From Methanococcoides methylutens (GTDB lineage Archaea > Halobacteriota > Methanosarcinia > Methanosarcinales > Methanosarcinaceae), in the NCBI RefSeq assembly GCF_000765475.1, contig NZ_JRHO01000009.1, positions 62,001 to 126,000 of the forward strand: a stretch of DNA of 64,000 bases, given 5' to 3'. Position 1 is the first letter of the stretch; every line of letters begins with the position of its first letter. Shown here piece after piece: positions 53,216 to 62,741 of this stretch. Both the position numbers and the translations under genes were made by a program. Below the pieces are notes generated by a model. That model worked only from the letters and a program-made list of their open reading frames with translations. It ran no database searches and was not told where the DNA came from.

Positions 53216-54085
53216 TCACTTCATTGAAGCAGCTTGTGCAGCAATGAATTCGCGGATAAGTTTTGTACCAAGGATGGCAGTTTGGCCGCTGTCATATTCG
53301 GGTGCGATCTCCACCACATCGAAACCCACTGACATGGGGGCCAGTCCTCTTACGATATCCCGTACTTCCACAGAACTAAGGCCGAATGGTTCCGGTGTTC
53401 CCAGTGCAGGTGCATATGCAGGATCGAGGGCATCCATGTCCAGTGACAGGTAGATGCTGTCGCAGTTAAGGTATTCCTTTATTTCCTGAACAAGTAATTC
53501 GGGTCCCTTGGTAGCGACATCCTCAGGTGTATAATAACAGATATCGTTATCTTTTGCAAAATCCCATTCTTCCTTTGGGCCACTTCGTACCCCTATGGTC
53601 ACATAATTATCAGTGACCTCGTCACGTATATGTCTTGACACGCAGGCATGGTTGTACTTCACACCTTCAAATTCATCACGAAGGTCAAAATGTGCATCCA
53701 GTACGACAACTCCAAACTCCCCATCTGCGTTTTTCGCACAGGCTTTAACACATGGAAGGGTAAGGGAGTGTTCTCCGCCCATCATTATGGGTATTTTTCC
53801 TTCATCAGTAATTCCGATGACATCCAGATAGAGCTCACTAAGCACATCTTCGACCAGAACTCCTGCTTCGAAGTTCCCTGCATCATATATGGGAAGTTCA
53901 GCAAGATCAATATCAAAAAAAGAGTTATAACTTTCAAAATTTGCAGAGGCACTCCGCATAGCATCCGGAGCCCATCTGCTCCCGGCACGGAATGAGGATG
54001 TACGATCAAATGGTACTCCAAAAAGGACATACTCGGCAGATCCGTGATCTGCCAGTGCATCCATCATGCCAGGCCGGTAGAACAT
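53216..54085 (-). CDS. speB: Agmatinase
   Basis: This 289-residue arginase-family protein has GGEHSLT, VVLDAHFDLRDEF and SLDMDALDPAYAP, the manganese ligands. It splits agmatine into putrescine and urea, using the product of the arginine decarboxylase at 31654. It lies 20 bases after aif5A on the same strand, a typical archaeal pairing that links polyamines to hypusine formation. Confidence 0.93.
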   Translation of the reverse strand: MFYRPGMMDALADHGSAEYVLFGVPFDRTSSFRAGSRWAPDAMRSASANFESYNSFFDIDLAELPIYDAGNFEAGVLVEDVLSELYLDVIGITDEGKIPIMMGGEHSLTLPCVKACAKNADGEFGVVVLDAHFDLRDEFEGVKYNHACVSRHIRDEVTDNYVTIGVRSGPKEEWDFAKDNDICYYTPEDVATKGPELLVQEIKEYLNCDSIYLSLDMDALDPAYAPALGTPEPFGLSSVEVRDIVRGLAPMSVGFDVVEIAPEYDSGQTAILGTKLIREFIAAQAASMK

Positions 54086-54105
54086 ATTATCCCTTAAAAG
54101 GGTGT

Positions 54106-54489
54106 TTATCTAAGGTCGATCTTCATTTTGCCCATGGATGTAAGGTATGTGATATCTCCGCCTTCAGCAACTCTATCCTTGAACTGTTCAGGGATGGATA
54201 GTTCGAATGTGGAGTAATCTTCCATGTCCATGAGTTGAGCAACATCTCCTGAAATGGACAATACCTGTGCTGTCTTACGTTCTACGATTGGAACGTATGT
54301 CTTGGCGGAAACTGAGCTTATAATGGAACGCTTCTGACCGTCGAAGATACCAATTGCTTCGATTCTTGCCTTTGCGGAACCATGCTTACCTGGTTTTGAT
54401 TTTGTGATGCTCTTGATCACACATGGTTCATCACCTTCAAGTACGTACTTACCTTCTTTAAGTTCTTTAACCTCTACCTGCTGTTTCAT
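54106..54489 (-). CDS. eif5A: Translation initiation factor aIF5A
   Basis: This 127-residue protein has SKPGKHGSAKAR with the hypusination lysine K35 in the PGKHG loop, then an OB domain. It relieves ribosome stalling and needs hypusine or deoxyhypusine, formed by the enzyme at 30559. AGGAGGATC precedes the ATG. Co-transcription with agmatinase is likely. Confidence 0.97.
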   Translation of the reverse strand: MKQQVEVKELKEGKYVLEGDEPCVIKSITKSKPGKHGSAKARIEAIGIFDGQKRSIISSVSAKTYVPIVERKTAQVLSISGDVAQLMDMEDYSTFELSIPEQFKDRVAEGGDITYLTSMGKMKIDLR

Positions 54490-54814
54490 TTATGATCCTC
54501 CTGTCACTCGTAAAAAAGCGTCAAGTTTTTTATTAATGGATAAATCTGTGCTTATAATTCTACGTTCTGTATAAGAAGTTAACGTATAAAGCCTTTCAAA
54601 TGAGTGGAGGTTTCTAAACTATTTAAATTAATGTCCTTCTGAACGTTCTTTTCAGCTATCATTTAAAAGCCCAAGTTGTTCAAGCTTTCTTTTTGAAGGC
54701 TTTCCATTTTGATGCCAGTCCCGGAAGTGGAATAATCAGACAGAACGACCTCAAACGCTTTCCTTTCATTTTTATCTCCGGGTAATTGTTCTGCTCAATT
54801 TTACAACGAAACGA
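54490..54814. other. 325-base spacer between aif5A and the matrixin gene
   Basis: It holds the aif5A ribosome binding site and promoter region (TATA-like TATTAATGG near 54530 and AAATTAATG near 54626) and a possible 29-residue reading frame (next entry). I see no tRNA or repeat. Confidence 0.4.
54680..54769 (-). CDS. Possible 29-residue basic micro-protein
   Basis: CCGGAGATAAAA precedes an ATG, followed by 29 codons and TGA. The product begins MKGKRLRSFCLIIPL and ends KAFKKKA: a short hydrophobic core with basic ends. It lies 45 bases after the matrixin stop. Only the good ribosome binding site speaks for it. Confidence 0.25.
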   Translation of the reverse strand: MKGKRLRSFCLIIPLPGLASKWKAFKKKA

Positions 54815-55516
54815 TCACTTCATCTCTTTGAGAAGTTCGTTCTCAAGTCGCTTCCTTCTTTTATGATATCGTAACCAGCCTACTCCAAGATATCCGGAGA
54901 TCCCAATGGCTATCAATATGCTTATGACTATAAGTGGATATGTTGTTTGTACAAGAAGTGGGTTCAGATTCTCCCTTTGCTCATAGGTGGGGTACATAAT
55001 GTCCCTTATGTCATTGCTGTGGCCAAGTCCAAGGGCATGACCAAGTTCATGAGTGACAAGTTGTTCCATATTGTCATCACCGTATTGTTGCCAGGAATAA
55101 CCTTTGTAATCACCTACTTCCAGTACGATGTCTGCGTGGACGTATCGGCCATTAGCGATCATCGGTCTGCAAAAACCGGCAACTCCCTCCTCTGCACCGG
55201 TGACCTCTTCCATATTCTCCACCCACATTATGTAGATGTCTGCATCAGAAGTATTAGCAAGTTCAAAAACAGGGTTGTAACTAAGCTTTCCGTTTCCACC
55301 CTTTTCCCAGTATTGCAGGGCCCTGATCACCGTGGGTTGATATGAGGGGCTGTAATGCGGGGGTGTGTTCTGCTCATCTATATATACTGTAATTGGTGAA
55401 TGGTCCCATGGTTCTTCTAAGAATTTGGGATATTCCTTTTCACCTAACAGGCTGGAACCCGGAATTACAAGTGCAATTATAAGCAGTGCTATGATTATTA
55501 TTTGCCTGGTGTTCAT
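54815..55516 (-). CDS. Matrixin-like membrane metalloprotease
   Basis: This 233-residue protein has an N-terminal hydrophobic signal or anchor (MNTRQIIIIALLIIALVIPG), the metzincin zinc site H156-E-L-G-H160-A-L-G-L-G-H166 and the Met-turn IRDIMYP shortly after, and a second membrane helix near 203-222 with a basic tail. The catalytic part would lie outside the cell. Two surface proteases occur in this window, the other being the giant one at 18565. Confidence 0.88.
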   Translation of the reverse strand: MNTRQIIIIALLIIALVIPGSSLLGEKEYPKFLEEPWDHSPITVYIDEQNTPPHYSPSYQPTVIRALQYWEKGGNGKLSYNPVFELANTSDADIYIMWVENMEEVTGAEEGVAGFCRPMIANGRYVHADIVLEVGDYKGYSWQQYGDDNMEQLVTHELGHALGLGHSNDIRDIMYPTYEQRENLNPLLVQTTYPLIVISILIAIGISGYLGVGWLRYHKRRKRLENELLKEMK

Positions 55517-55549
55517 AATCTCTCATTCGTTGCAAAGTTGCTTGCTACA

Positions 55550-56974
55550 TTAGAGTTTATTTTCAAAGGATAAGTCTTTTTTGGAAGGGACTAAATTCCG
55601 GAAGTTGATCGTATACTTTGAGCCTGAACTTCCATCAATATGGATCTCGCCCTGGATCTGTTCTACAAGTTCATTTACAAGTTTCAGCCCAAGGGTATCT
55701 GTTGCTAATATTTCCTTTACAGGGAATCCAGTGCCATCATCTTCTACTATAAGGGTGAAACGATCATCAATTTGCTGGAAACGAATTGAGATGGTGCCAC
55801 TTCCATCCGGGAATGCATATTTGAAACTGTTTATGATAAGCTCATTTAATATCAACCCCAGATGCGTTGCGGTATCAAAGTTCATGAAAATGTCCTTTGA
55901 TTCGATATTTATGTCTATTAACTCGATCTGGTGTTCGTTCATGTGCTACAGGTAGTTTACGACATCCTGCACATAATTGGAAAAATTGACTTTTCCCATC
56001 TCTTTTGAACGGTAAATTCTCTCATTGGCAATTGCGATTGAATGGACTCTATCCCTGCTTTTCTCGAAAGCACTGACAATATTGGGGTCACTGAACTTGG
56101 ATGATTCAAGGTCAAGAAGACTGGAAATTACCTGAAGATTGTTCTTGATCCGATGATGTATCTCCTTCTCGTGTATCTCATCTGCTTTGATAAGTGCCTC
56201 TTCAGCCCTTTTCCTGTCGGTTATGTCTTCACCTGAGCACAAGACTCCGATGATCTCTCCCTCTCTGCCATGCAGGAGTGAGTTATGCCACTGTATTTGT
56301 CTCTCCTTGCCATCCAATCTCAGAATTGGGGTTTCGAAGCTTTCTAAGCCTCCTGTCTTCCCTCCGATAAACCGGTAGAATTGTTCAATTCCCTCTTTTC
56401 TGTATCTTTCGGGCACCAGTGTTTCGTAAAAGTCTTCTCCGATCAAAGAACCATCTCTGCAACCGATTATCTCGCATCCTTTTTTATTCATGAGCTGGAT
56501 CTTTCGGTCAGTACCAAAAACCGTGATCATAACTCCGGCAATGTCCAGGTAATTGCGTGCAAGGTTGCGTTCAGATTCGTTCTTCTCGTTAAGTTCCTTT
56601 ATTTTCAGAAGTGATCGGATCCGTGTTTTAAGTTCCAGCTGATCAACAGGTTTTGTCAGGAACTCATCAGCACCGGCTTCAAATCCTTTTATGCGATCTT
56701 TCCTGTTTGAAAGGGCGGATACTATTATTACAGGTATAAATCGGGTGTGTGGATCATTTTTCAATATGTTACAAACTTCGTATCCTTCTATATCAGGCAT
56801 CATAATGTCTATCAGGGCAAGGTCGATATCTTCTTTTTTAATGATGTCAAGACCTTCTTTTCCATTGTAGGCAGTTAGTACTTCGTAGTCAGAGGCCAGG
56901 TATGCCTCCATCAGTTCTAAGATCTTCTGATTATCATCGACAACCAGTATTTTTGGTAAAGCGTGGTTCTGCAA
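55550..56974 (-). CDS. Response regulator-PAS-histidine kinase with in-frame amber codon
   Basis: Read through one TAG this is a 474-residue protein: receiver domain (D13, D14, phospho-Asp D56), PAS domain (about 140-255), HisKA_2 dimerisation domain with EIHHRIKNNL (H273), then the amber at codon 343 (positions 55946-55948), then the ATPase domain (NELIINSFKYAF, DDGTGFP, TLGLKLVNELVEQI). TAG CAC ATG keeps the same frame on both sides with no missing sequence: NYL-TAG-HMNEHQIEL. Homologues usually have a residue such as F here. In Methanosarcinaceae TAG may be read as pyrrolysine. Alternatives are two separate proteins, a nonsense mutation, or a sequencing error. Confidence 0.7.
55946..55948 (-). 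other. In-frame amber codon (pyrrolysine or readthrough candidate)
   Basis: The codon TAG lies between CTG and CAC-ATG in one uninterrupted kinase frame, at the junction of the HisKA_2 and ATPase domains. The ATG after it has no ribosome binding site, and neither half alone makes a complete kinase. Confidence 0.6.
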
Positions 56975-57177
56975 TCTGGTTACCTTCCTGTGGATAAAAT
57001 TGTTCTATTGAAGGACACTTACTAACGTAACAAGTTTCCTTTGCTAACCTTGTATATATAGTAAACTATTATCTTTCGGTATGCATATATTTCTGAAAAG
57101 TATCATCTCTTTTTTTCTATTTTTGACACGTTGGTATTTGCAGGAAACTTGAAATATCTTGATGAAAACCTCTTCCT

Positions 57178-57960
57178 ATGCGTAAGATCATTTTGAGTCT
57201 GTTCCTCTTAAGTTCCATCCTTTCAGTATCAGGATGTGTTGGTCCTGATGAGGCAGCTCCAGGGCTAACTGTTACTTTTGCAAATGTGACAGAGGTGATC
57301 GATGGCGATACCTTTGTCATATCTACTGGTGAGAAGGTCCGTCTTATAGGGGTGGACACTCCTGAAAGAGGGGAGCCATATTATGATGAAGCAAAACAGT
57401 ATATGATCGACAATCTTCCTGGGAGGACGGTCAGACTCGAAGCAGATGTGAGCGATACGGATCGATACGGACGTCTGTTAAGATATGTCTGGCTTGATGG
57501 TAGTATGGTGAACAATGATCTGGTGCTTTCGGGATTGGCGGTTTCAAAAACGTATGAGCCTGATACATATTATCAGGATCAACTGGAGGGATCTGAATCC
57601 TATGCAAGGGAAAGGGGTGTAGGATTATGGTCTGAGGCAGCCTCTCAGGAAGTAGGAAAGACTATTATCTCTTATCTTGATGCAGGAAGATATGTGGGGC
57701 AGACGGTAACTGTCGAGGGCACTGTGGTCCGCACAACAAAACATGATGGGAATGGTATTATTTACCTCAATTTCCATGATCCTTATGAAGGTTATTTTAC
57801 TGTCGTGATCTGGTCGGAAGATTGGGACAGGTTCCTGCAGAGTCCTGAGGTTTACTATGATGGCAAGCATGTGCTGGTGACCGGGAAGGTTATTGAATAC
57901 AAAGGCAGTCCTGAGATAATTGTTGAGAACCCTTCTGAAATTGTTATCGTAAGTGATTGA
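57178..57960 (+). CDS. Secreted thermonuclease-like lipoprotein with OB domain
   Basis: This 260-residue protein starts with a lipoprotein-type signal (LSVSGC, Cys20). The staphylococcal nuclease domain shows VIDGDTFV, RLIGVDTPE and DRYGRLLRY, holding the two catalytic arginines and the glutamate. After about residue 155 an OB-like domain follows (GQTVTVEGTVVRTT... HVLVTGKVIEYKGSPEI). It would degrade extracellular DNA or RNA for nutrients or matrix. TTGTATATATAG near 57050 is a TATA candidate. Confidence 0.88.
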   Translation: MRKIILSLFLLSSILSVSGCVGPDEAAPGLTVTFANVTEVIDGDTFVISTGEKVRLIGVDTPERGEPYYDEAKQYMIDNLPGRTVRLEADVSDTDRYGRLLRYVWLDGSMVNNDLVLSGLAVSKTYEPDTYYQDQLEGSESYARERGVGLWSEAASQEVGKTIISYLDAGRYVGQTVTVEGTVVRTTKHDGNGIIYLNFHDPYEGYFTVVIWSEDWDRFLQSPEVYYDGKHVLVTGKVIEYKGSPEIIVENPSEIVIVSD

Positions 57961-58022
57961 AAAGATCACTTCTCTTTTTGAGAACATAAAATTAATAATT
58001 GGTTATGTCGAATCATATCAAC

Positions 58023-58823
58023 ATGAAAAAAAGCATAGCTGTAGTTTTCGATAGTGCAGGAACCCTGTTACACATGTATCGTGTGGCAAAGGATATTAAC
58101 AGCGGGAAAACTATCACAGGTGTGGAAAGTACTGCTCTTGTAGCTCAGCGCAAGGGTCGTGCACTGATAGTGCTCCATACAGAGCCGGCTGTGATCCTTA
58201 GTGTTGACCGCAACATGCGCGTTATTGATTTTATTGAAGGTCATGGGGTAGCTATCGATATAAGTTGTGCAAGTATTCCTTTTTCTTTGGACGAGGCTTA
58301 TGATATAATTAAGGATAGCCATATTAAGATAGGTGATATCCTTCAGGTGGTCGATGCGGTGAAGGTTCATTGCCCTAAAATATTCTATGTGGCAGCAGGC
58401 ATAATCGTTGACAGCAATGATCACTCTATTCCATATGTACTGAGTACAGGAGGTCGCATGTTCCATGATACTAAGGATACCATCGATCAATTGAAAGCAC
58501 GCGGGGTGGATGTCTATATTGCATCAGGTGACAGCAGACGAAATCTCAAGCAGCTTGCAGGATGCATCGATATACCTATGGAAAGGGTGTACGATATTGC
58601 CACTACTCGTGAAAAGGCACGTATAGTCCTTGACCTGAAAGAGAAATATGACCGTGTTTTGATGGTTGGTGATGGTCTTAATGATATTCTTGCCTTGAGG
58701 GCTGCTGACATTGGCGTTGTAACCCTTCAACAGGGGGATGAACGCCCCGAAAAACTGGAGAGATCTGCAGATGTGGTGATCAGGGATATCAGGGAAGTTC
58801 TGGGTATAGTTGATTCTCTTTAA
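58023..58823 (+). CDS. HAD-family soluble phosphatase, P-type ATPase-like
   Basis: This 266-residue protein (ATG 58023, MKKSIAVVFDSAGTLLHMY; ATG 58005 possible) has HAD motif I with DSAGTL, motif II SG in YIASGDSRR and motif IV MVGDGLNDILAL. It resembles the soluble phosphatase and P-domain relatives of heavy-metal ATPases found in methanogens. The motif I second Asp of DxDx is replaced by Ala (DSAG), which may change the acid-base step. Substrate unknown. It precedes the atwA operon but has a separate spacer. Confidence 0.72.
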   Translation: MKKSIAVVFDSAGTLLHMYRVAKDINSGKTITGVESTALVAQRKGRALIVLHTEPAVILSVDRNMRVIDFIEGHGVAIDISCASIPFSLDEAYDIIKDSHIKIGDILQVVDAVKVHCPKIFYVAAGIIVDSNDHSIPYVLSTGGRMFHDTKDTIDQLKARGVDVYIASGDSRRNLKQLAGCIDIPMERVYDIATTREKARIVLDLKEKYDRVLMVGDGLNDILALRAADIGVVTLQQGDERPEKLERSADVVIRDIREVLGIVDSL

Positions 58824-58918
58824 TGCAATTTTTACTGTTGTCTGAATGTGGTATTGCTTCGTTAGTCATTGCTTTTGAATGTTAACGGCGATATGGCAAT
58901 GCGTTATGTTTATGTACT

Positions 58919-58952
58919 GCATTATGTAATGCTGATATGTCCACAGTGGACA
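58919..58952 (+). promoter_or_regulatory. Two palindromes upstream of atwA
   Basis: GCATTATGTAATGC (58919-58932) has 6-bp arms around TG. TGTCCACAGTGGACA (58938-58952) has perfect 7-bp arms around one base. A further half-site TGTCCA lies at 59010-59015, nearer the TATA region TAATATAATAATT (about 59039-59051). They sit in the 263-base spacer before the MCR-activation genes and are good operator candidates. Confidence 0.5.
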
Positions 58953-59086
58953 AAATCTTAATAATTTCTAGTCAGAAACGAAACGATAATTTGGTGGGTT
59001 ATATCACACTGTCCAAATTTGTTAAGTAACATAATATGTAATATAATAATTAGGTACTTACTCTCAACCATATCGGAGGAAATCAA

Positions 59087-60703
59087 ATGTCATTGTTCAT
59101 TGAGGTCAAAGACCTGACTATATCTTATGATGGTGTAAATGTTCTGAAAAACATCAATCTTAACATCAATGAAGGTGAGGTCATTGGAATTTTGGGTCGA
59201 AGCGGCGCAGGAAAGACCATCCTGATGCACGCTTTGAGGGGAGCCGAGGAATATGAGAATATCTCTGGTTCGATCATCTATCATCTGGCAAGATGTGATA
59301 AATGTGATCATATCGATCCGCCAAGCAAGGTAGGTGAAACATGCCGTCACTGTAAGGGTGACGTGATGAAAGCATTTGATGCGGACTTTGTTGCATTGTC
59401 CCTTCATGCTCACGAACGCAAAAACGTTTCCAAAAGGATCGCAATCATGCTCCAGCGTACGTTCGCACTGTATGGTGATGACCAGGTAGTTGCAAACGTC
59501 ATGAATTCTCTTACTGAAATCGGTTACACTGGTAATGATGCTATGTCAAGGGCAATGGAGCTTCTTGAGGATGTACGATTGTCCCATCGTATGATGCATG
59601 TTGCACGTGACTTAAGCGGTGGGGAAAAACAGAGGGTAGTCCTTGCAAGACAACTTGTAAGAAACCCAATGCTGCTTCTTGCTGATGAACCTACAGGTAC
59701 CCTTGACCCAAGAACTGCAGATGTAGTCCACGATGTCATCGAAAGGGCTGTTAAAGCTTACAACATGACCATGGTAATTACATCTCACTGGTCAGATGTT
59801 ATCGAGGAGCTTGCAGACAAGGCCATCATCCTCGACGATGGTGAGGTCGTCATGGAGGGTGATCCTCATGAGGTTGCAACTGAGTTTATGAAGATGGTGT
59901 CACACATTGAAAAGAGCGAAAATATCGTTCTTGGTGAACCTATTATCGATGTAAAGAACCTTGTTAAGAAATACATCTCTGTTACCAGGGGTGTCGTACA
60001 TGCTGTCAATGATGTTTCCTTTGAAGTAAAGGAAGGAGAGATCTTTGGTCTTGCAGGTACCAGTGGTGCAGGGAAGACAACAACCTCTGAGATCCTCATG
60101 GGTATCGTGCAACCCACAAAAGGAGATATTCGCGTGCGTGTGGGGGATGAATGGATCGATATGACAACTCCGGGTCCTGACAACAGGGGTCGGGCTACCA
60201 AATACATGGGTATCCTGCATCAGGAATACGGACTTTACACTCACAGAAGCATTATTGATAACCTGACAGAGTCTATAGGCATCGATCTTCCTTACGAGCT
60301 TGCAGTTCGCAAGGCAATAAAGACATTGATTGCTACTGGTTTCTCTGAAGAGAAGGCAAAGTCTATCCTGCCAAAGATGGCTGATGACATAAGTGAGGGT
60401 GAGAGGCACAGGGTTGCTCTTGCACAGATCCTTATGAAAGAGCCAAACATCATTGTGATGGACGAACCTACTGGTACAATGGACCCGATCACTAAGATCG
60501 AGGTTACAAGGTCCATTCTTAAGGCACGTGATGAGATGGGTGATACATTTGTTATCGTTTCACACGACATGGATTTCCTGCAGGAAGCATGTGACCGCGT
60601 TGCCCTAATGAGGGATGCTAAGATAGTAGCTGTTGGCGAACCTAATGATGTTCTTTCCCAGCTTACCGAGGAAGAACGTTTACTTGTTGCTCAGGAAGCA
60701 TAA
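59087..60703 (+). CDS. atwA: Methyl-coenzyme M reductase activation component A2
   Basis: This 538-residue protein has two ABC domains: GRSGAGKT (37-44) with [15 protein letters not shown], and GTSGAGKTT with [15 protein letters not shown]. The first contains a cysteine insertion CDKCDHI...CRHCKGD, a zinc-type knuckle. This is the A2/AtwA architecture. A2 is an ATPase needed to reduce the Ni of F430 in MCR to Ni(I). GGAGGAAATCAA precedes the ATG. It starts an operon with mmp3, 6, 5 and 15. Confidence 0.96.
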   Translation: MSLFIEVKDLTISYDGVNVLKNINLNINEGEVIGILGRSGAGKTILMHALRGAEEYENISGSIIYHLARCDKCDHIDPPSKVGETCRHCKGDVMKAFDADFVALSLHAHERKNVSKRIAIMLQRTFALYGDDQVVANVMNSLTEIGYTGNDAMSRAMELLEDVRLSHRMMHVARDLSGGEKQRVVLARQLVRNPMLLLADEPTGTLDPRTADVVHDVIERAVKAYNMTMVITSHWSDVIEELADKAIILDDGEVVMEGDPHEVATEFMKMVSHIEKSENIVLGEPIIDVKNLVKKYISVTRGVVHAVNDVSFEVKEGEIFGLAGTSGAGKTTTSEILMGIVQPTKGDIRVRVGDEWIDMTTPGPDNRGRATKYMGILHQEYGLYTHRSIIDNLTESIGIDLPYELAVRKAIKTLIATGFSEEKAKSILPKMADDISEGERHRVALAQILMKEPNIIVMDEPTGTMDPITKIEVTRSILKARDEMGDTFVIVSHDMDFLQEACDRVALMRDAKIVAVGEPNDVLSQLTEEERLLVAQEA

Positions 60704-60747
60704 GTTTAAAATTGAGCTCCCTATATTATGTAGTGGAGGCGATAATC

Positions 60748-62298
60748 CTGAGCGGTAAGATTAGTGTTGAGGTCAATAATAATCAGGTAGCATTGCCCCC
60801 GGGTTCTACTCTGGGGGATGCTATTAAAGCATCGCAGGCTCCTTACAGGAAAGGTACTGCTATAGGTATTCTTAAGAAGGACGAAGGTCGCAAAAGCGGT
60901 GCTATAATAGATTATGTCGTGAAGACCTCGAAAGGGGACTTCAGGATAGAACTGGAAGGCGATTCAGCATCTGCCGATGTATGGGCAGAGCATTTTAATG
61001 AATATGAAGGTACAAAGGTTCGTTGGGATTCCAGGGATGCATTGGCATTTGGTCCCTTCAAAGCTGATATTGTGCCGACTCATTCTTTATTATCACTAAA
61101 CAAATATGATGTTGTTTTCGGTGCAGGTGGCCTTGATCCGGATAACTCTCATATGATAATTGCACTGGAGGACCATTCTTCGGAATATGGTACTCCGGAA
61201 GATGGCATTTTTGGTAAGGTCGTAAGCGGGATTAATATCCTGTCCGAGCTTGGTAGCGGTGACAGCATAATTGACATTGAGCCGGTTCTGGAATGGGAAG
61301 AGACCGGAGAGCATTTGTGTACCACTGACCTGAGTACGGTCATCGAGGAAGGTTCCAGGATATTCACCTACATAGGGGTCGAGATCGATCCTGAAGCACC
61401 TGAGGGTGCAGAACATTTCTTTGCATTGACGCGCGATGGTACCTTTGATGTGGAATTTGTTTCAAGTTCTTTTATTTCTGATCATTCACTGCATGGTGAG
61501 ATGTGCAAATTTGAGAATTTCGATCCCCGGACAAAAGGTTCAGTATGGGTCAGGACCGTGGGCTATGGAACCGGAAAGGTGTTCATCGCTAAGGATGACA
61601 GGCCTGCAAGTATAATGCATTCTATTGTAGGGCATCTTTCTCATGGAGTCGAGCTTGTCCAGATGGCAGAGTCCGACCAGAAGCTGATGGTGAAGACATC
61701 TCCTGAACCTATCTGGCTCTTAGGCCTGTCCTTTAAGGAAGCTGAAGGGAAGCTCACAGCTCTTGGCATTGAGCTTGTAAAGCAGGGTTATACTGAAGAT
61801 GATGCTGTTATCGTTGAGCAGAAACCTGCACATAGTATTGATGTTCTGAAGGAAGGAAAGGTGGAAGTTGTAGGTGTTCCGGACTCAAAGCTTGTGAGCG
61901 TTAAACTTTATGATGAACTTGCTCCCAAGACGCTTGATTTCTTCAGGCATGCTATCGATCTTCAGTTCAAACCGGTTGGTGCACTGCCCATCATGATGAC
62001 GTATGAGAATACTTACATCTTCAAGGCAGAGAAATCCGCTGAAAAATACAAGGAGATCCTGCCCGAGAACGTTCCTCAGGGAAAGGTAGCAGCAGGTGAA
62101 CTTGGTGTTACTAACCAGGCAGCAAAGAGGCATGGTATGGTCGGTGTGAAGCTTGAGGACGATGACGTGTTCGGTCCTACAGGTGAGAAGTTCACAAGTA
62201 CGAATATCATAGGCCGTATCCTTGAGCCTGAAAAACTTAAGGGCATGAAGGACGGGGATATAATGTATGTTATTGAAGCTACAGAGAGTGATCAATGA
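60748..62298 (+). CDS. mmp3: Methanogenesis marker protein 3 (UPF0288)
   Basis: A protein of about 516 residues with ISVEVNNNQVALPPGSTLGDAI near the start and a cyclophilin-like C-terminal part (VSVKLYDELAPKTLDFFRHA to the end). It matches UPF0288/Mmp3, part of the MCR activation and modification complex. The start is unusual: GGAGG at 60735-60739 places CTG 60748 at a normal distance, while TTG 60712 has only a distant AGGAAG. The end overlaps mmp6 by 4 bases. Confidence 0.9.
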   Translation: MSGKISVEVNNNQVALPPGSTLGDAIKASQAPYRKGTAIGILKKDEGRKSGAIIDYVVKTSKGDFRIELEGDSASADVWAEHFNEYEGTKVRWDSRDALAFGPFKADIVPTHSLLSLNKYDVVFGAGGLDPDNSHMIIALEDHSSEYGTPEDGIFGKVVSGINILSELGSGDSIIDIEPVLEWEETGEHLCTTDLSTVIEEGSRIFTYIGVEIDPEAPEGAEHFFALTRDGTFDVEFVSSSFISDHSLHGEMCKFENFDPRTKGSVWVRTVGYGTGKVFIAKDDRPASIMHSIVGHLSHGVELVQMAESDQKLMVKTSPEPIWLLGLSFKEAEGKLTALGIELVKQGYTEDDAVIVEQKPAHSIDVLKEGKVEVVGVPDSKLVSVKLYDELAPKTLDFFRHAIDLQFKPVGALPIMMTYENTYIFKAEKSAEKYKEILPENVPQGKVAAGELGVTNQAAKRHGMVGVKLEDDDVFGPTGEKFTSTNIIGRILEPEKLKGMKDGDIMYVIEATESDQ

Positions 62299-62732
62299 TG
62301 GCTGAAGATATTGATGATAATATCACCAAGATCGTTGTGATAAGTTCTGACAGCGTCCTGCCAATGGATGCAGCCATGAAGGTATATGAGTCAGAGGACG
62401 CCATCACTATCAAAGAGACCTGTTTCGGGACAATGGTGAATGGTCCCAGGGATGCTGTTAACAGGGTTGTGGAAACCCTCCGCTCCATGGACCGCAATCA
62501 TATATTTGTTAAGGAAAGGGGCTTTAAGCCAGGTGCGGAAGTAAGATGTCGTGCCGGAAGGGGTGGAGGCCCAAGGCCTGGTTTCCATTTCCTGAGGGAA
62601 GAGGTTAGCATGCTTCCAATGATAGGCAGGGCACTGGACGAGTATGATGCCGGTGAGCCGCTTGAAGAAAAGGAAGTTCCCCAAAAACTGGATGTATCGA
62701 AGTTGAAAAAGATCATTGATTCAGAATTATGA
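62295..62732 (+). CDS. mmp6: Methanogenesis marker protein 6
   Basis: This 145-residue protein has ETCFGTMVNGPRDAVNRVVE and the basic stretch RCRAGRGGGPRPGFHFL, as in Mmp6. It overlaps mmp3 (ATGATG at 62295/62298). Mmp6 is a member of the MCR activation group; its biochemical role is not established. Confidence 0.9.
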   Translation: MMAEDIDDNITKIVVISSDSVLPMDAAMKVYESEDAITIKETCFGTMVNGPRDAVNRVVETLRSMDRNHIFVKERGFKPGAEVRCRAGRGGGPRPGFHFLREEVSMLPMIGRALDEYDAGEPLEEKEVPQKLDVSKLKKIIDSEL

Positions 62733-62741
62733 GGTGTTATT

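Noticed and set aside
55550-55942. Separate ATPase-only kinase gene
   Set aside because: Same frame as the upstream kinase part, three codons after its TAG, and without a ribosome binding site; one gene with an amber codon explains it better.
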